From assembly GCF_001029445.1 (NCBI RefSeq), contig NZ_LDOT01000015.1, forward strand, positions 1 through 64,000: a stretch of 64,000 nt of DNA, written 5' to 3'. A program made the position numbers and the translations under genes. The DNA comes from Photobacterium aquae (GTDB taxonomy: Bacteria; Pseudomonadota; Gammaproteobacteria; Enterobacterales; Vibrionaceae). The notes below the pieces were generated by a model. The model did not search any database. It saw only the letters and a list, made by a program, of their open reading frames with translations, and was not told the origin of the DNA. Of this stretch, positions 16,587 to 26,346 are shown piece after piece. Each line of letters opens with the position of its first letter. The first letter of the stretch is position 1.

Positions 16587-17474
16587 ATGCTCATCAATCA
16601 ACCCATCACACTTCGTTCTGTAATACGGTTAAATCCCGTTAGAGTTATATTTACCTGGCTTATGGTGCTGGTTGAAAATGTATTCATGATTCTGATACCG
16701 CTGTTTATTGGCTTTGCCATTGATGGCGTACTCAAGCAGAACATGCAACCGCTGCTGGTATTTGCCGTGATCTTATTGATGCTGGTGGTGATCGGAGTTG
16801 GACGCCGATTCTATGACACCCGTGTATATGGCGATATCAGAGTCACATTAGCCAATGTGGTTGAGCGTAATTTACGAGATGCATCGGTGTCGGTTAAAGA
16901 TGCTCGCTTGAGTATGTCACGCGAGCTGGTGGACTTTCTTGAGGAAGACTTACCATCGTTGATCACCGCAACTGTTCAGTTGGTGGCGACCGTGATCATT
17001 TTGGCGACATTTCATATCAAACTGGCATTGTGTGTATTAGCTGCGGGCTTTGGCATGCTGCTGATTTATGCATTTTTTCACCAATCATTTACCCGTCTGA
17101 ATGGCGCACTCAACGACCAACTCGAAGAGCAGGTACGTGTGCTTAGTGGTCACGCTTTTGCCGCAATTCGTACCCACTTTGAGCAACTCAAACGCTGTGA
17201 AATTAAATTATCAGACACCGAAGCGTTGGTATTTGGGCTGATCTTCATCATTTTATTTGCCGCAGTTCTAACCAATTTATGGATGGTAGGCAGCCTGCAT
17301 GATCCTACTGTCGGTAAGGTATTTTCAATTGTTACCTATTCGCTGGAGTTTGTTGAAACAGCTGTGATGCTGCCTATTACCTTGCAAACGTTGTCGCGAC
17401 TGACAGAAATTAGCCAACGTTTAAATCAAAGCCCCGCTCATCAAGTTGCCGAGGAGAATTCGTATGAAAATTAA
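16587..17474 (+). CDS. ABC transporter six-transmembrane protein without ATPase domain (ABC_membrane_3)
   Basis: 295 residues from the ATG at 16587 (MLINQPITLRSVIR); an ATG at 16575 in the same frame lies inside a palindrome. About six hydrophobic segments are visible. There is no Walker A or ABC signature, so it is a membrane half-component only. The family PF13748 occurs as the first gene of RND efflux operons in Vibrionaceae. The gene overlaps the next by 11 bases, indicating a translationally coupled operon with the fusion protein and RND pump. Its role beside an RND pump, which needs no ATPase, is not known. Confidence 0.8.
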   Translation: MLINQPITLRSVIRLNPVRVIFTWLMVLVENVFMILIPLFIGFAIDGVLKQNMQPLLVFAVILLMLVVIGVGRRFYDTRVYGDIRVTLANVVERNLRDASVSVKDARLSMSRELVDFLEEDLPSLITATVQLVATVIILATFHIKLALCVLAAGFGMLLIYAFFHQSFTRLNGALNDQLEEQVRVLSGHAFAAIRTHFEQLKRCEIKLSDTEALVFGLIFIILFAAVLTNLWMVGSLHDPTVGKVFSIVTYSLEFVETAVMLPITLQTLSRLTEISQRLNQSPAHQVAEENSYEN

Positions 17475-18606
17475 AAAAATCATCGCAATATTAGCCGGTT
17501 GTGGGGCAATTTTCGCGGCATTAGTGGCTGTTGACGTGCTTGCACCTCAGCCAGTGCCTTTACAAGAGCGGTCTAAGCACACCGCGCCAGTATCTGTGTT
17601 AGAGGTTACCCCCGCCAGTCATGATTCTCGGCTGACACTACTGGCTATTACTACTGCACGTTGGCCGATTCAACTGAAAGCATCAAGCAGCGCACAACTC
17701 TCTTGGCTTAACCTGGATGTTGAGCCCGGCGTGTTGGTGAAAAAAGGTACGCTGTTGGCAAAACTTGATACCAGTGCGCTGGAATCTGAACTGGCGTTGG
17801 CAAATAGTAGTGTCAAACAGGCCGAACTAAACCTGCAACAAGTCCGGCATGAACAAACGGTTGCGCTGAAAATGTTATCGGCGAAAAAGAGTTCATCGTT
17901 TGCTCGTAGAGAGCCACAAGTCACGGCAGCAAAAGCAGAATTAACTCATGCGAAGCAGGCTTACGCCAGTGCGGCAAAATTATTAGCGGAAGCACGAATT
18001 GTTGCACCATTTGACGCGGTGATTATGCGTCGTCATATCAGCCCCGGTGAGTGGTTGGAAGCAGGGCAGGTGGCATTTGAACTGGCCGCCAGTGACTCTT
18101 TAGACGTTGAATTGCCTGTTTCTGAGTTGAATTGGTCTCAGGTTCAGTCGGCACTTATTTACCCTGAGATTAATGTCGTAAATCGTGATGGCAGCGAGTG
18201 GCCAGCACAAGTGCGCTATGTGGCACCACAGGCAGATCCAGTCACGCGTCAGCGACAAGTAGTGTTATCTGTTCCTGAGCCTTACCAAAGAGAACCCCGC
18301 TTACTGCCTAACCAGCAGGTAAAGGTGATCGTCAGTTTGGGGCAGCAGCCAGAGATAGTGACATTACCAATGAGCGCAATCACTCGTGATGGCTATGTCT
18401 GGACACTCGATGAACAAAGTCGGCTACAAAAAGAGTGGGTTGCGTTAGTGGGGCAAACCCAAGATCAGGTTTATGCGCGCTTTGAGCAAAACAGTAAGCA
18501 ACCTCGTCAGGTTGTAATATATCCGTTGCTCTCTATGTTGCCTGGTAAGCAAGTTTCTCCTCAGTCTGTTGATGTATTGGTAGCCAAACAGGAGGTGAAC
18601 CAATGA
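17464..18606 (+). CDS. RND efflux periplasmic adaptor (membrane fusion protein)
   Basis: About 380 residues from the ATG at 17464, with GAGGAG upstream; the frame from 17446 adds six basic residues. One N-terminal hydrophobic anchor (IKKIIAILAGCGAIFAALVA). Lipoyl-type halves (LNLDVEPGVLVKKGTLLAKLD and ARIVAPFDAVIMRRHISPGE) flank a coiled-coil hairpin at about residues 105-175 rich in Ala, Gln and Glu. A beta-barrel follows. It bridges the RND pump at 18603 to an outer-membrane channel. The stop codon overlaps the pump start (ATGA), so the two are co-translated. No outer-membrane factor gene is nearby. Confidence 0.92.
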   Translation: MKIKKIIAILAGCGAIFAALVAVDVLAPQPVPLQERSKHTAPVSVLEVTPASHDSRLTLLAITTARWPIQLKASSSAQLSWLNLDVEPGVLVKKGTLLAKLDTSALESELALANSSVKQAELNLQQVRHEQTVALKMLSAKKSSSFARREPQVTAAKAELTHAKQAYASAAKLLAEARIVAPFDAVIMRRHISPGEWLEAGQVAFELAASDSLDVELPVSELNWSQVQSALIYPEINVVNRDGSEWPAQVRYVAPQADPVTRQRQVVLSVPEPYQREPRLLPNQQVKVIVSLGQQPEIVTLPMSAITRDGYVWTLDEQSRLQKEWVALVGQTQDQVYARFEQNSKQPRQVVIYPLLSMLPGKQVSPQSVDVLVAKQEVNQ

Positions 18607-21600
18607 GCTGGTTGACGAAATGGTTTATCAACAATTCGGTTGGTGCCAACTTATTGATGTTAGCCATCATTGCCAGTGGGGTAATGGCCTTTAGTCAGTT
18701 GCGGGTGGAATCGTTTCCGCAAATAGCCCCTTCGTCAGTGGTGATCACTGTCGAGTATCCGGGCGGCACAGCCAAGCAAATTGATGAAAGCGTCACGCAA
18801 CGAATAGAAGAGTCAATCAGTGGTATTGCTGGTATCAAGCAGGTAACCAGTCAGTCAAGTGCCGGTATGTCGAGAGTTGTGGTTCGTAAAACCAGCAGCA
18901 CAGATCTCAATAAGTTGTTGGATGATGTCCGTAACCGTGTCAATGCAATTAACGGTTTTCCTGCTCAAGCGGAAAAGCCAAAAGTGGTCAGAAATGAATT
19001 TACCAATCTTGCCGCGTTTGTGGTGGTATCAGGGCATCGTAGTGATGAAGAATTGCAACCCGTTGCGCGTCACGTTGAGCAAGCACTCAGAAACAACCCT
19101 AGAATTTCGAACGTCTCCAACTGGGGTAGCCGTAAACCCCAGTTGATTATTGAGCCTAACCCAGCAGAGTTGAAAGAGCTGGGCTTAAGTCTAGAAGATG
19201 TCGCAAACATGATTGGCGAGATGTCGTTAGAATCACGTACTGGGGAGCTGATCAGTGACAAAGGTCGAATGGTTATTCGTGGAGATGGCTACGCCGATGA
19301 CCTGCAGAAACTAAGTCGACTAGCGATTGTTTCTCGTCCGTCGGGAACTGTGTATCTGGGCGACATTGCGACATTGAGCCGAGGGTATGAGCGTAGCGGG
19401 TCAATTGTTCGTAATAATGGCATCAATGCAATTGCTTTGCTGATCAGTACCAGTCAAACAGATAACTTACTCAAGGTAAGCGACGCCATTGAAGAAACGC
19501 TTGCAGAGCAGAGAAGAATACTGCCAGCAGACATCGAGTTAAATACCATGGCAGATATGGCTCCTTACATTGAAGAACAATTATTTAGACTGGGAGACAA
19601 TGCGTGGCAGGGGCTCTTAATTGTGGTGGTGTTGCTAGGCATTTTTCTTGATGTGAAACTGGCGTTCTGGGTTTCAGTCGGTATTCCTGTGGCCATTGCT
19701 GGCACATTGGGTGCAATGCAACTGACCAATTACAGCATCAATGACATCACACTGTTTGGTTTTATTCTGGTACTGGGCATTTTGGTTGATGATGCCGTGG
19801 TGGTCGGTGAAGCGATTTATGAGCAGCGTGATAAACAAAGTGATGGACGGACAGCGGCATGGCTCGGTGTGCATTCTGTTTCGGTCGCGACGGTATTTGG
19901 TGTGTTGACTACGATTGCCGCCTTTTCTCCCATGTTATGGATAAATAACGATTTTGCCAAAATATTAGCGGGCTTTTCTGCCGTAGTCATTTTTGCACTG
20001 GTTTTCTCATTAATCGAGAGTAAATTCATTTTGCCTTCGCATCTTGCTCAGTTGGCGGTAAATAAACCGAGCAACGGCCTATTTGCGCGTGTTCAATCAG
20101 CTGCTCAAGGGGGGCTAGAGTGGCTTAATATCCGTGTTTATAAACCGACATTGGAAAAAGTACTGGATTATAAACTGGCCTCGTTACTGGGTTTTGTCGC
20201 CATGATTGTTCTGGCTTATGGGATGTGGGCGACGGGAACCATTCGCAGTGCAATTTTCCCTGAAATACCGGGGCGCTATATTTCCGCCAAAGTTGAGTTA
20301 GAAGACGGTGCGCCACTGCCTTTGAAAAGCAAAGCGCTGGCTCAAATTGAACACGCCATGGAAAAGGTTGAAGAAACTTTGATGCAAGACTATCCATTAA
20401 CGCAGTCTCCTGTGGTTAACTTGCTTGCGTGGTCTGACGGTTATGGGGAAGTGGAAGTCACCGCTGAATTAACCAGTGAAGCCTTGGGTATTCTGCCGGG
20501 TAATTTGCTAACAGATAACTGGCGAAAAGAAACCGGTGTGATTGAAGGCGCTTATTCCGTGCAGTTTAGCGCTGCCGAAGCGCCAGCTGGTGAAACCTAT
20601 ATATCTGTTTCGTCCAGTGATCGCGCACTGGCTAAGCGTGTCAGCAGTCAATTGGCACAAAAGCTGGCTGCTTTGCCTGGGGTGGCAGACGTTTACGATA
20701 ACGGTAAAAACGGGCAACCACAGGTACGGTTAGTGCTCAATGAATATGGTCAGCAATTGGGGCTGACGCAAGTGCGCTTGGCGCAGCTTGCGGGCGAGGC
20801 GTTTGGTGAACGTGAAGTCTACCGTCTGCTTGAGCAGGGACAAGAAACAAAAGTACTGTTGCAATACCCAAGGTCTGAGCGAAAAACTCTCGCACAACTT
20901 GAGCAAACCATAGTGCTATTGGCTGATGGAAAAAGTGTGCTGTTAGGAGATATTGCAGAATTTAGACACGAGCAGGAGCCTCAGGTGCTTCATAGGCGCG
21001 ACCGCGCACAAGTTGTGAATCTTTACTGGAAGCAAAACCGTGATATTCAGGCTCCAGAGCAAATAATGGCGCAACTTGAGCCAGAAATTGAGCGTTTGCA
21101 TCTTGAGTATCCGGGCGTACAGATTAAAGCAGGCGGCGAATTTGAAGAAATTGGCGAGGTGTCTGATGGTTTTGGTTCGGCAATGATTTTGACCATGTTG
21201 CTGATTTACATCTTGCTAGCGGTTCCGCTTAAGTCGTATTGGCAACCGTTTATTATTATGGCAGTGATCCCGTTTGGTTTTGCTGGCGCAATTTTTGGTC
21301 ACTATTTGATGGGGTTACCGATAAGCTTGTTGTCCATGTTTGGCATGATGGCGATGACAGGCATTGTCATCAATGACTCCCTAGTACTGATAACGCGTTT
21401 TAATACGGAGTACCGCAGTGGTATGCCGTTGAAACAGGCATTAGTGACGGCGGGAACAAGTCGCCTGCGGGCAATATTCCTGACGACCATCACTACGGTA
21501 TGTGGCCTGTTACCCTTGCTGAGCGAAACAGCCGAGCAGGCACAGTATTTAAAGCCTGCTGCAGTATCACTGGTGTTTGGGGAGTTGTTTGCCACCACGG

Positions 21601-21695
21601 TAACACTGCTGTTAATTCCGGTATTACTTGGTATGACAAGTCGGAAAGCGCCAAAGTTAGTTGACGATATACTCGCTCTGAATCCTGCCTGTTAA
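18603..21695 (+). CDS. RND family efflux pump permease
   Basis: 1030 residues, the normal length for AcrB-type pumps. The N-terminus (WLTKWFINNSVGANLLMLAI) starts TM1. Two large periplasmic loops lie after TM1 and TM7. TM4 carries the proton-relay pair Asp396-Asp397 in LGILVDDAVVVGEAIYE; the second half carries MTGIVINDSLVLITRFN. It exports drugs or other amphiphiles from the inner membrane and periplasm using the proton gradient. It is more like the hydrophobe/amphiphile efflux branch found singly in marine bacteria than AcrB itself. Substrates cannot be told from sequence. Confidence 0.95.
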   Translation: MSWLTKWFINNSVGANLLMLAIIASGVMAFSQLRVESFPQIAPSSVVITVEYPGGTAKQIDESVTQRIEESISGIAGIKQVTSQSSAGMSRVVVRKTSSTDLNKLLDDVRNRVNAINGFPAQAEKPKVVRNEFTNLAAFVVVSGHRSDEELQPVARHVEQALRNNPRISNVSNWGSRKPQLIIEPNPAELKELGLSLEDVANMIGEMSLESRTGELISDKGRMVIRGDGYADDLQKLSRLAIVSRPSGTVYLGDIATLSRGYERSGSIVRNNGINAIALLISTSQTDNLLKVSDAIEETLAEQRRILPADIELNTMADMAPYIEEQLFRLGDNAWQGLLIVVVLLGIFLDVKLAFWVSVGIPVAIAGTLGAMQLTNYSINDITLFGFILVLGILVDDAVVVGEAIYEQRDKQSDGRTAAWLGVHSVSVATVFGVLTTIAAFSPMLWINNDFAKILAGFSAVVIFALVFSLIESKFILPSHLAQLAVNKPSNGLFARVQSAAQGGLEWLNIRVYKPTLEKVLDYKLASLLGFVAMIVLAYGMWATGTIRSAIFPEIPGRYISAKVELEDGAPLPLKSKALAQIEHAMEKVEETLMQDYPLTQSPVVNLLAWSDGYGEVEVTAELTSEALGILPGNLLTDNWRKETGVIEGAYSVQFSAAEAPAGETYISVSSSDRALAKRVSSQLAQKLAALPGVADVYDNGKNGQPQVRLVLNEYGQQLGLTQVRLAQLAGEAFGEREVYRLLEQGQETKVLLQYPRSERKTLAQLEQTIVLLADGKSVLLGDIAEFRHEQEPQVLHRRDRAQVVNLYWKQNRDIQAPEQIMAQLEPEIERLHLEYPGVQIKAGGEFEEIGEVSDGFGSAMILTMLLIYILLAVPLKSYWQPFIIMAVIPFGFAGAIFGHYLMGLPISLLSMFGMMAMTGIVINDSLVLITRFNTEYRSGMPLKQALVTAGTSRLRAIFLTTITTVCGLLPLLSETAEQAQYLKPAAVSLVFGELFATTVTLLLIPVLLGMTSRKAPKLVDDILALNPAC

Positions 21696-21792
21696 ATCAC
21701 GAGGAGTAAATAGGCAGGGTAATAGATTGGGGATATTGATTTTATTCAGCTGGCAGGGGATAGTGATTTTATTGTCCCTTGAGATGTATGTT

Positions 21793-22689
21793 ATGTCTGA
21801 CGTCGAGAAAACTGCATTTAAGTTAGTTCCGGAACTGGCTCTGCTGGATCCATTGCCGGAACATTTACGAAAACGTTTTGTTAATGCGCTGCAAGTCATG
21901 CATGAAGATCTCGCAGAGCATAAATCATGGGAGCAAATCGCGAACGACAGTGCAATTTCGCCTTATCATTTTCATCGCCAGTTTAGTGAATTGTTTAACG
22001 AAACCCCTGGGCATTATCTTAATCGCTTACGTTTGCAAGTGGCAGTGAACTTGCTGCTCAGTGATGGTGAGTGGCATGTAATAGACATAGCTCAATACTG
22101 TGGCTTTTCGTCATCTCAAGCTTTGGGAAAGGCGTTAAAGCGAGAGTTAGGGTTAACAGCGAAGCAAATTCGAAAAATGGGGCATGCATCTACCCCTCGT
22201 GAAACTGGGGATTTTATCACTAAACTCGCCCATCCCGGCGTACAGCAAACAATCGAAGATAAACTGGCAGGGGAAATGCCAACTGAATTGATTTGGTATC
22301 CCCAAAGAGGGGTGAAAAAAATCCATCTTGATGATCCAGATTGGGATGCGGTGTTTAACCTTTACGGTAAAAAATCCACGCGTCTGCTAGGTGCGACTCC
22401 AATTCATCATTTAGATAGGCAGTGGCAGGCGATTGAAACATGCATTGGCGACTGGCAGGTTGGTAAGGCGCTTTACGATTTCACCATCCCTGAAGGAAAT
22501 TACCTGTGCGCCGAAGTGTATCTAAAATCAGATATTGCTTACAGCGCCGCACTGGATGCATTGTTTGCTATTGCAAAGCAGCAGGTACTAAAGATTGATC
22601 AACAGGGCTATTTGGTAGAAATGGTTCGCGACATTGAAATGACATCAACTGGAGGCGTAGTTTTGTCATTCCAATTGCCTGTTGTTTGA
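21793..22689 (+). CDS. AraC-family regulator with N-terminal HTH and GyrI-like domain
   Basis: About 298 residues from the ATG at 21793. The frame opens at 21727, but the upstream part is hydrophobic and has no good start. Residues 30-125 hold the double AraC helix-turn-helix (SWEQIANDSAISPYHFHRQF and VIDIAQYCGFSSSQALGKAL). Residues about 160-298 resemble the GyrI/Rob-type effector-binding domain. It is placed about 100 bases after the RND gene on the same strand and is the likely local regulator of the efflux operon, as Rob/SoxS-like proteins are elsewhere. Confidence 0.88.
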   Translation: MSDVEKTAFKLVPELALLDPLPEHLRKRFVNALQVMHEDLAEHKSWEQIANDSAISPYHFHRQFSELFNETPGHYLNRLRLQVAVNLLLSDGEWHVIDIAQYCGFSSSQALGKALKRELGLTAKQIRKMGHASTPRETGDFITKLAHPGVQQTIEDKLAGEMPTELIWYPQRGVKKIHLDDPDWDAVFNLYGKKSTRLLGATPIHHLDRQWQAIETCIGDWQVGKALYDFTIPEGNYLCAEVYLKSDIAYSAALDALFAIAKQQVLKIDQQGYLVEMVRDIEMTSTGGVVLSFQLPVV

Positions 22690-22718
22690 TTGTCTTCGTG
22701 ATATTTTAAGGGTATGCA

Positions 22719-23003
22719 ATGAAATACTTAAATATATTCAACATATTTGCGATTATTGCGCTAGTAGTCGATTTATTACTGCAAGGATATATGCTCGGAT
22801 ACTATTTGACAGAGGTGGATAATCAAAATCGCTCAGAAGCATTATTTGGTATAGCGATGTTTGCTGTTATGTCTCTTTGGGTTGTTGCTCCTGCATTGGT
22901 AACCGGATCCCTAACTCGTGGAAGTTACGCTAAAACAAGTCATTTTTTGCTGATACTGTGTGTTGTTCAATTGATGATAATTTTAATTATGTGGTTGATT
23001 TGA
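22719..23003 (+). CDS. Small membrane protein, three predicted helices
   Basis: 94 residues with hydrophobic segments at about 5-28, 44-64 and 74-94. It follows the AraC-type regulator by 29 bases on the same strand and may be cotranscribed. No family recognised. The 23004-23210 gap after it is AT-rich with no visible gene. Confidence 0.65.
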   Translation: MKYLNIFNIFAIIALVVDLLLQGYMLGYYLTEVDNQNRSEALFGIAMFAVMSLWVVAPALVTGSLTRGSYAKTSHFLLILCVVQLMIILIMWLI

Positions 23004-23210
23004 AATATAATGTAAGTAGAGGATAGTACTTGTCGTTTGTCATTTAACGTGGTAATTGAATCTATCAATTATCATAATTGCTTTAATTTTTTATGTGGTT
23101 TCAAGTCTAAGAGCATTTACGTCGCAAAATTCAAATAAAAAAAGGTATCACTGGATAGAGTTAAAAATAGTTGTAAAATTCAAACCTGTTACTATAGAGA
23201 GTGATGTTAA

Positions 23211-23666
23211 GTGATTGAACTTAGAAAATCAAAAGTAGAAGAAGCAAGTTTATTCTTTGCAATGGAGAGGACTGAAGAGGCAATAGGCTTTGTTATACCG
23301 TATTCACTGAAGAAACACAGAGAACTAATTGAAAGTGATGAAGTTATTTATTTATCTATATTTTATGATGATAAGCTATCAGGGTTTATGATATTGCATC
23401 AGGAAAATGATCAAGTCGTGGAGTTTAGGCGGATTGTCATTTCTGCAACGGGATATGGATTAGGGCAGCTAGCAATAAAAGCGATGGAGCAATATTGCTT
23501 TCAGTATTTAGATTGTTCCAGAGTTTGGTTGGATGTGTTTGAATCCAATTTGCGTGGGTTACATATTTATAAAAAATTAGGTTACAAAATTTTCCAAAAT
23601 ACCAGACATAATGGTGTGCAATTGCTTATGATGGAAAAGAAAAGGTCGCAATTTGAGCTTGGTTAA
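23211..23666 (+). CDS. GNAT-family N-acetyltransferase
   Basis: 151 residues from a GTG at 23211. It shows a RimI-like core: VEFRRIVISATGYGLGQLAI, with the acetyl-CoA loop G-Y-G-L-G, and WLDVFESNLRGLHIYKKLGY, the typical C-terminal alpha4 region with its Tyr. Substrate unknown. Its last 14 bases overlap an open frame of the next gene, but the next preferred start lies after it. Confidence 0.85.
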   Translation: MIELRKSKVEEASLFFAMERTEEAIGFVIPYSLKKHRELIESDEVIYLSIFYDDKLSGFMILHQENDQVVEFRRIVISATGYGLGQLAIKAMEQYCFQYLDCSRVWLDVFESNLRGLHIYKKLGYKIFQNTRHNGVQLLMMEKKRSQFELG

Positions 23667-23685
23667 CAGTGAAGGAGTAGGGGGG

Positions 23686-24264
23686 ATGGTGTTAATTAAT
23701 AATATGAATACTCTAATAAAGTTATCATTATGTACAATTATGATATTATATATTTCTTACGAGCCATCAACCGGTGCTTCTTATATGATGTCATTAAGCG
23801 TAATTGGTTGGTTCTTACTTTTTTCTATAGTGTTTTTAGTTTCAAATGTCATCAAAGGGATCTATTACAGAATCAAAGGTAAGCCATTTTATTTTTCTTC
23901 TTTGATACCATCATTATATGTCTTAATCATATCTGCTATCGGGGGAAATCATCTTAATGATTTAAATCAATCAGCCATAGAGTATCTTTGGAGTGAAGCA
24001 GAAAAGATACAATTGCAATGTGTCAGTGAAGGACAATGTCCGATCTCTCCTGATGGATGGGTTAAAAGAAACAACGCATATAAATATGACTATGTCTATA
24101 ATAATACGGTCTTTATGATGTCATACTCAGCGACAAAAAATGACTTCAATATGTATATTTATTATGTTCTAGATGATCGTTATTATTTGAATGGTGGCGT
24201 TGAGCACCTTGTTTCTAGAGGTCGTCGTGTCATTTCTTTTCCGGTCACTGATGGTTGTTCATAA
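23686..24264 (+). CDS. Membrane-anchored hypothetical protein
   Basis: About 192 residues from the ATG at 23686, preceded by GGAGTAGGGGGG; ATG 23704 is an alternative. Three hydrophobic stretches in the first 90 residues (LIKLSLCTIMILYISYE, VIGWFLLFSIVFLVSNV and LIPSLYVLIISAIGG) are followed by a soluble C-terminal domain with one close Cys pair (CVSEGQC). That is probably a periplasmic disulfide. No family recognised. Confidence 0.6.
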   Translation: MVLINNMNTLIKLSLCTIMILYISYEPSTGASYMMSLSVIGWFLLFSIVFLVSNVIKGIYYRIKGKPFYFSSLIPSLYVLIISAIGGNHLNDLNQSAIEYLWSEAEKIQLQCVSEGQCPISPDGWVKRNNAYKYDYVYNNTVFMMSYSATKNDFNMYIYYVLDDRYYLNGGVEHLVSRGRRVISFPVTDGCS

Positions 24265-24447
24265 TAGACAATGCTATTATCAATGGTGTATCATTATTTT
24301 TTTATCTAACTTTATCTAAGGACAGAGAGTTAAAGCTTCTGCTTATCATTATGTAATACCTGAATCGTAAGCACATTGTTCATGCATAATCACCCATGTT
24401 TTTGGGAGGTTTTATGCTGTATTAAATTTGTTTAGGTTCATAATATA

Positions 24448-25089
24448 ATGATTAGATATAAGTATCCTCGCACACCACATTTGCCTTGGTCCCCTGGGGC
24501 AACCAGTGATGATATTCGCTGCATTGATACCAACATGTTTGTTGGGCGGCGAGTTGTAGTTACTGAAAAAATGGATGGTGAAAATTCCACCCTTTATCGT
24601 GATTTCGTACATGCGCGATCATTAGACAGCATTAATCACCCTTCGCGTGATTGGCTGAAATGCTTTCATGCAATGATAGGTTATGACATACCCATTGGTT
24701 GGCGGGTTTGTGGTGAAAATATGTATGCACGGCACTCAATCTGTTATTCGGCATTAAAAAGCTATTTTTATGGTTTTTCTATTTGGGATGACAACAACCA
24801 ATGCCTGAGTTGGGCCGATACTTTGACCTGGTTTGATCTACTCGGTATTACTTCACCTCCTGTCATCTATCGTGGTATTTGGGATGAAGAGGTAATCCGG
24901 CAGTTTCAGCTTGATACCAAGCATGTAGAAGGCTACGTCGTTCGTCTCGAAGACAGTTTCTATTTCGATGATTTTCGCATGTCAGTCGCGAAGTGGGTAC
25001 GAAAGAACCATGTTCAGACAGAAACGCACTGGATGCATAAAGTCATTGTGCCGAATGGATTATGCGATATAGAGGGGGCATCGAAATGA
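24448..25089 (+). CDS. RNA ligase (Rnl2-like nucleotidyltransferase)
   Basis: 213 residues. Motif I is TEKMDGENST with Lys41 as the expected AMP-accepting residue (KxDGE). Further nucleotidyltransferase motifs are visible: RVCGENMYARHS (motif III region), YFYGFSIWD, VEGYVVRLED (motif IV, EGxVVR) and SVAKWVRKNH (motif V, with K). It would seal RNA 5'-phosphate and 3'-OH ends using ATP. The stop codon overlaps the start of the HD-Pnk gene (ATGA), so ligase and end-healing enzyme form one operon. Length is short but covers the catalytic domain. RNA rather than DNA is inferred from the family. Confidence 0.9.
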   Translation: MIRYKYPRTPHLPWSPGATSDDIRCIDTNMFVGRRVVVTEKMDGENSTLYRDFVHARSLDSINHPSRDWLKCFHAMIGYDIPIGWRVCGENMYARHSICYSALKSYFYGFSIWDDNNQCLSWADTLTWFDLLGITSPPVIYRGIWDEEVIRQFQLDTKHVEGYVVRLEDSFYFDDFRMSVAKWVRKNHVQTETHWMHKVIVPNGLCDIEGASK

Positions 25090-26330
25090 ATAAATGGTTA
25101 GCTGATCTAGCGCGCGATGGCGAACCGTGTATTGATGAATGTGTGACTATGCTTGGGGCGTTTTTTGAGATGCTTAATGAATTGCAAGATACGCCACAAG
25201 ATCCGCAATGGCATGCTGAAGGCAATGTTTATATACATACCGGTATGGTGCTAGATGCGCTATATACGGTATTGCGGGGTGACGCATCACATATTCGGGG
25301 TGAGCGTCGTCAGGCATTGATCCTTGCGGCTTTGCTGCATGACATTGCCAAGCCGGGGCAGACAAAAGAAACCGAAATTAATGGAACTATGCGGATAGTC
25401 AGTCCAAGACATGAAGAAGCGGGGCGCTCCTATCTAGCGTTTAAGTTCATGGATTTACCCTTGCCATTCTCGGTTGTGTGGACGGTACTCGGTTTGGTTG
25501 GTGAGCATCATATGCCCAAACGACTGGTTATTAAAAATGCATCGAGGGGAGAGTACCTTTCTTTGTCCCGGCGGGTAGATACCGAGTTGCTTTTTTGGCT
25601 TGAAGTTGCTGACATGAAAGGGCGAATTTGCCCGGATAAGAGCCTGCAACTGCAATATCTCGATGAGTTTCAGATGTTTGCACAGGAATATGGCGTGTGG
25701 GGTGAAATGTATTTTCCTAAGTCGCTTGAAGCGTTGTTAGATACAGAATCCGAGAAGGCACGTCGCTATATTCAAGTTCAAGCTATAGCGCAAATGCAAA
25801 ATGATACGATTGTGCAAGAGGAAGAAGCCATTGCTCGTAGCTTTAGCCATAAAGACAACTATGCCCATTTAGTGCTTTTATGCGGGCCGAGTGGGAGTGG
25901 TAAATCAACGTATGTTTCGCGGCACTTGTCTGATTATGTGGTTATCTCCCTTGATGAGATTCGAGCAGAGGTGAATGGTAATCGCAGCAATCAGAAATCT
26001 GCAGGGCAGGTAATGAGCTTAGCCAAAGAACGACTGAAGGTATGTTTGCGAAATAAACAAAATGTAGTTTGGGATGCAACCAATGTGCGAGAAGATTTCA
26101 GAAAGATCATCGCCGATTTTGGTCGTGATTATAACGCATTGATTACGCTGGTGGTTTTCTTAAATAGCGAGAAAACGCTATTGGCAAATAATGCAACTCG
26201 TTCCTTTCCTGTCCCCGTTGATGTGTTACAAAAACAAATTTACACTTATCAATTCCCGCTAGTTCATGAGGCGCATGAATATATAGTCGTTGGTGAAAAA
26301 GGGAGAATTATGATGGATTTGTCTTCATAG
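25086..26330 (+). CDS. HD-Pnk: HD phosphoesterase fused to polynucleotide kinase
   Basis: 414 residues from the ATG that overlaps the ligase stop. N-terminal half: HD domain with VYIHTGMV, LLHDIAKPGQ (His85-Asp86), EHHMPK and VADMKGR as metal ligands. C-terminal half: P-loop GPSGSGKST at residues 267-275, SLDEIRAEVNG and VVWDATNVRED, as in 5'-OH polynucleotide kinases. The architecture equals Runella HD-Pnk, in which the HD part removes 2',3'-cyclic phosphate and the kinase phosphorylates the 5'-OH. With the upstream ligase this makes a complete RNA break-repair pathway. Confidence 0.9.
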   Translation: MNKWLADLARDGEPCIDECVTMLGAFFEMLNELQDTPQDPQWHAEGNVYIHTGMVLDALYTVLRGDASHIRGERRQALILAALLHDIAKPGQTKETEINGTMRIVSPRHEEAGRSYLAFKFMDLPLPFSVVWTVLGLVGEHHMPKRLVIKNASRGEYLSLSRRVDTELLFWLEVADMKGRICPDKSLQLQYLDEFQMFAQEYGVWGEMYFPKSLEALLDTESEKARRYIQVQAIAQMQNDTIVQEEEAIARSFSHKDNYAHLVLLCGPSGSGKSTYVSRHLSDYVVISLDEIRAEVNGNRSNQKSAGQVMSLAKERLKVCLRNKQNVVWDATNVREDFRKIIADFGRDYNALITLVVFLNSEKTLLANNATRSFPVPVDVLQKQIYTYQFPLVHEAHEYIVVGEKGRIMMDLSS

Positions 26331-26346
26331 TGGGTCATGGTATTTA

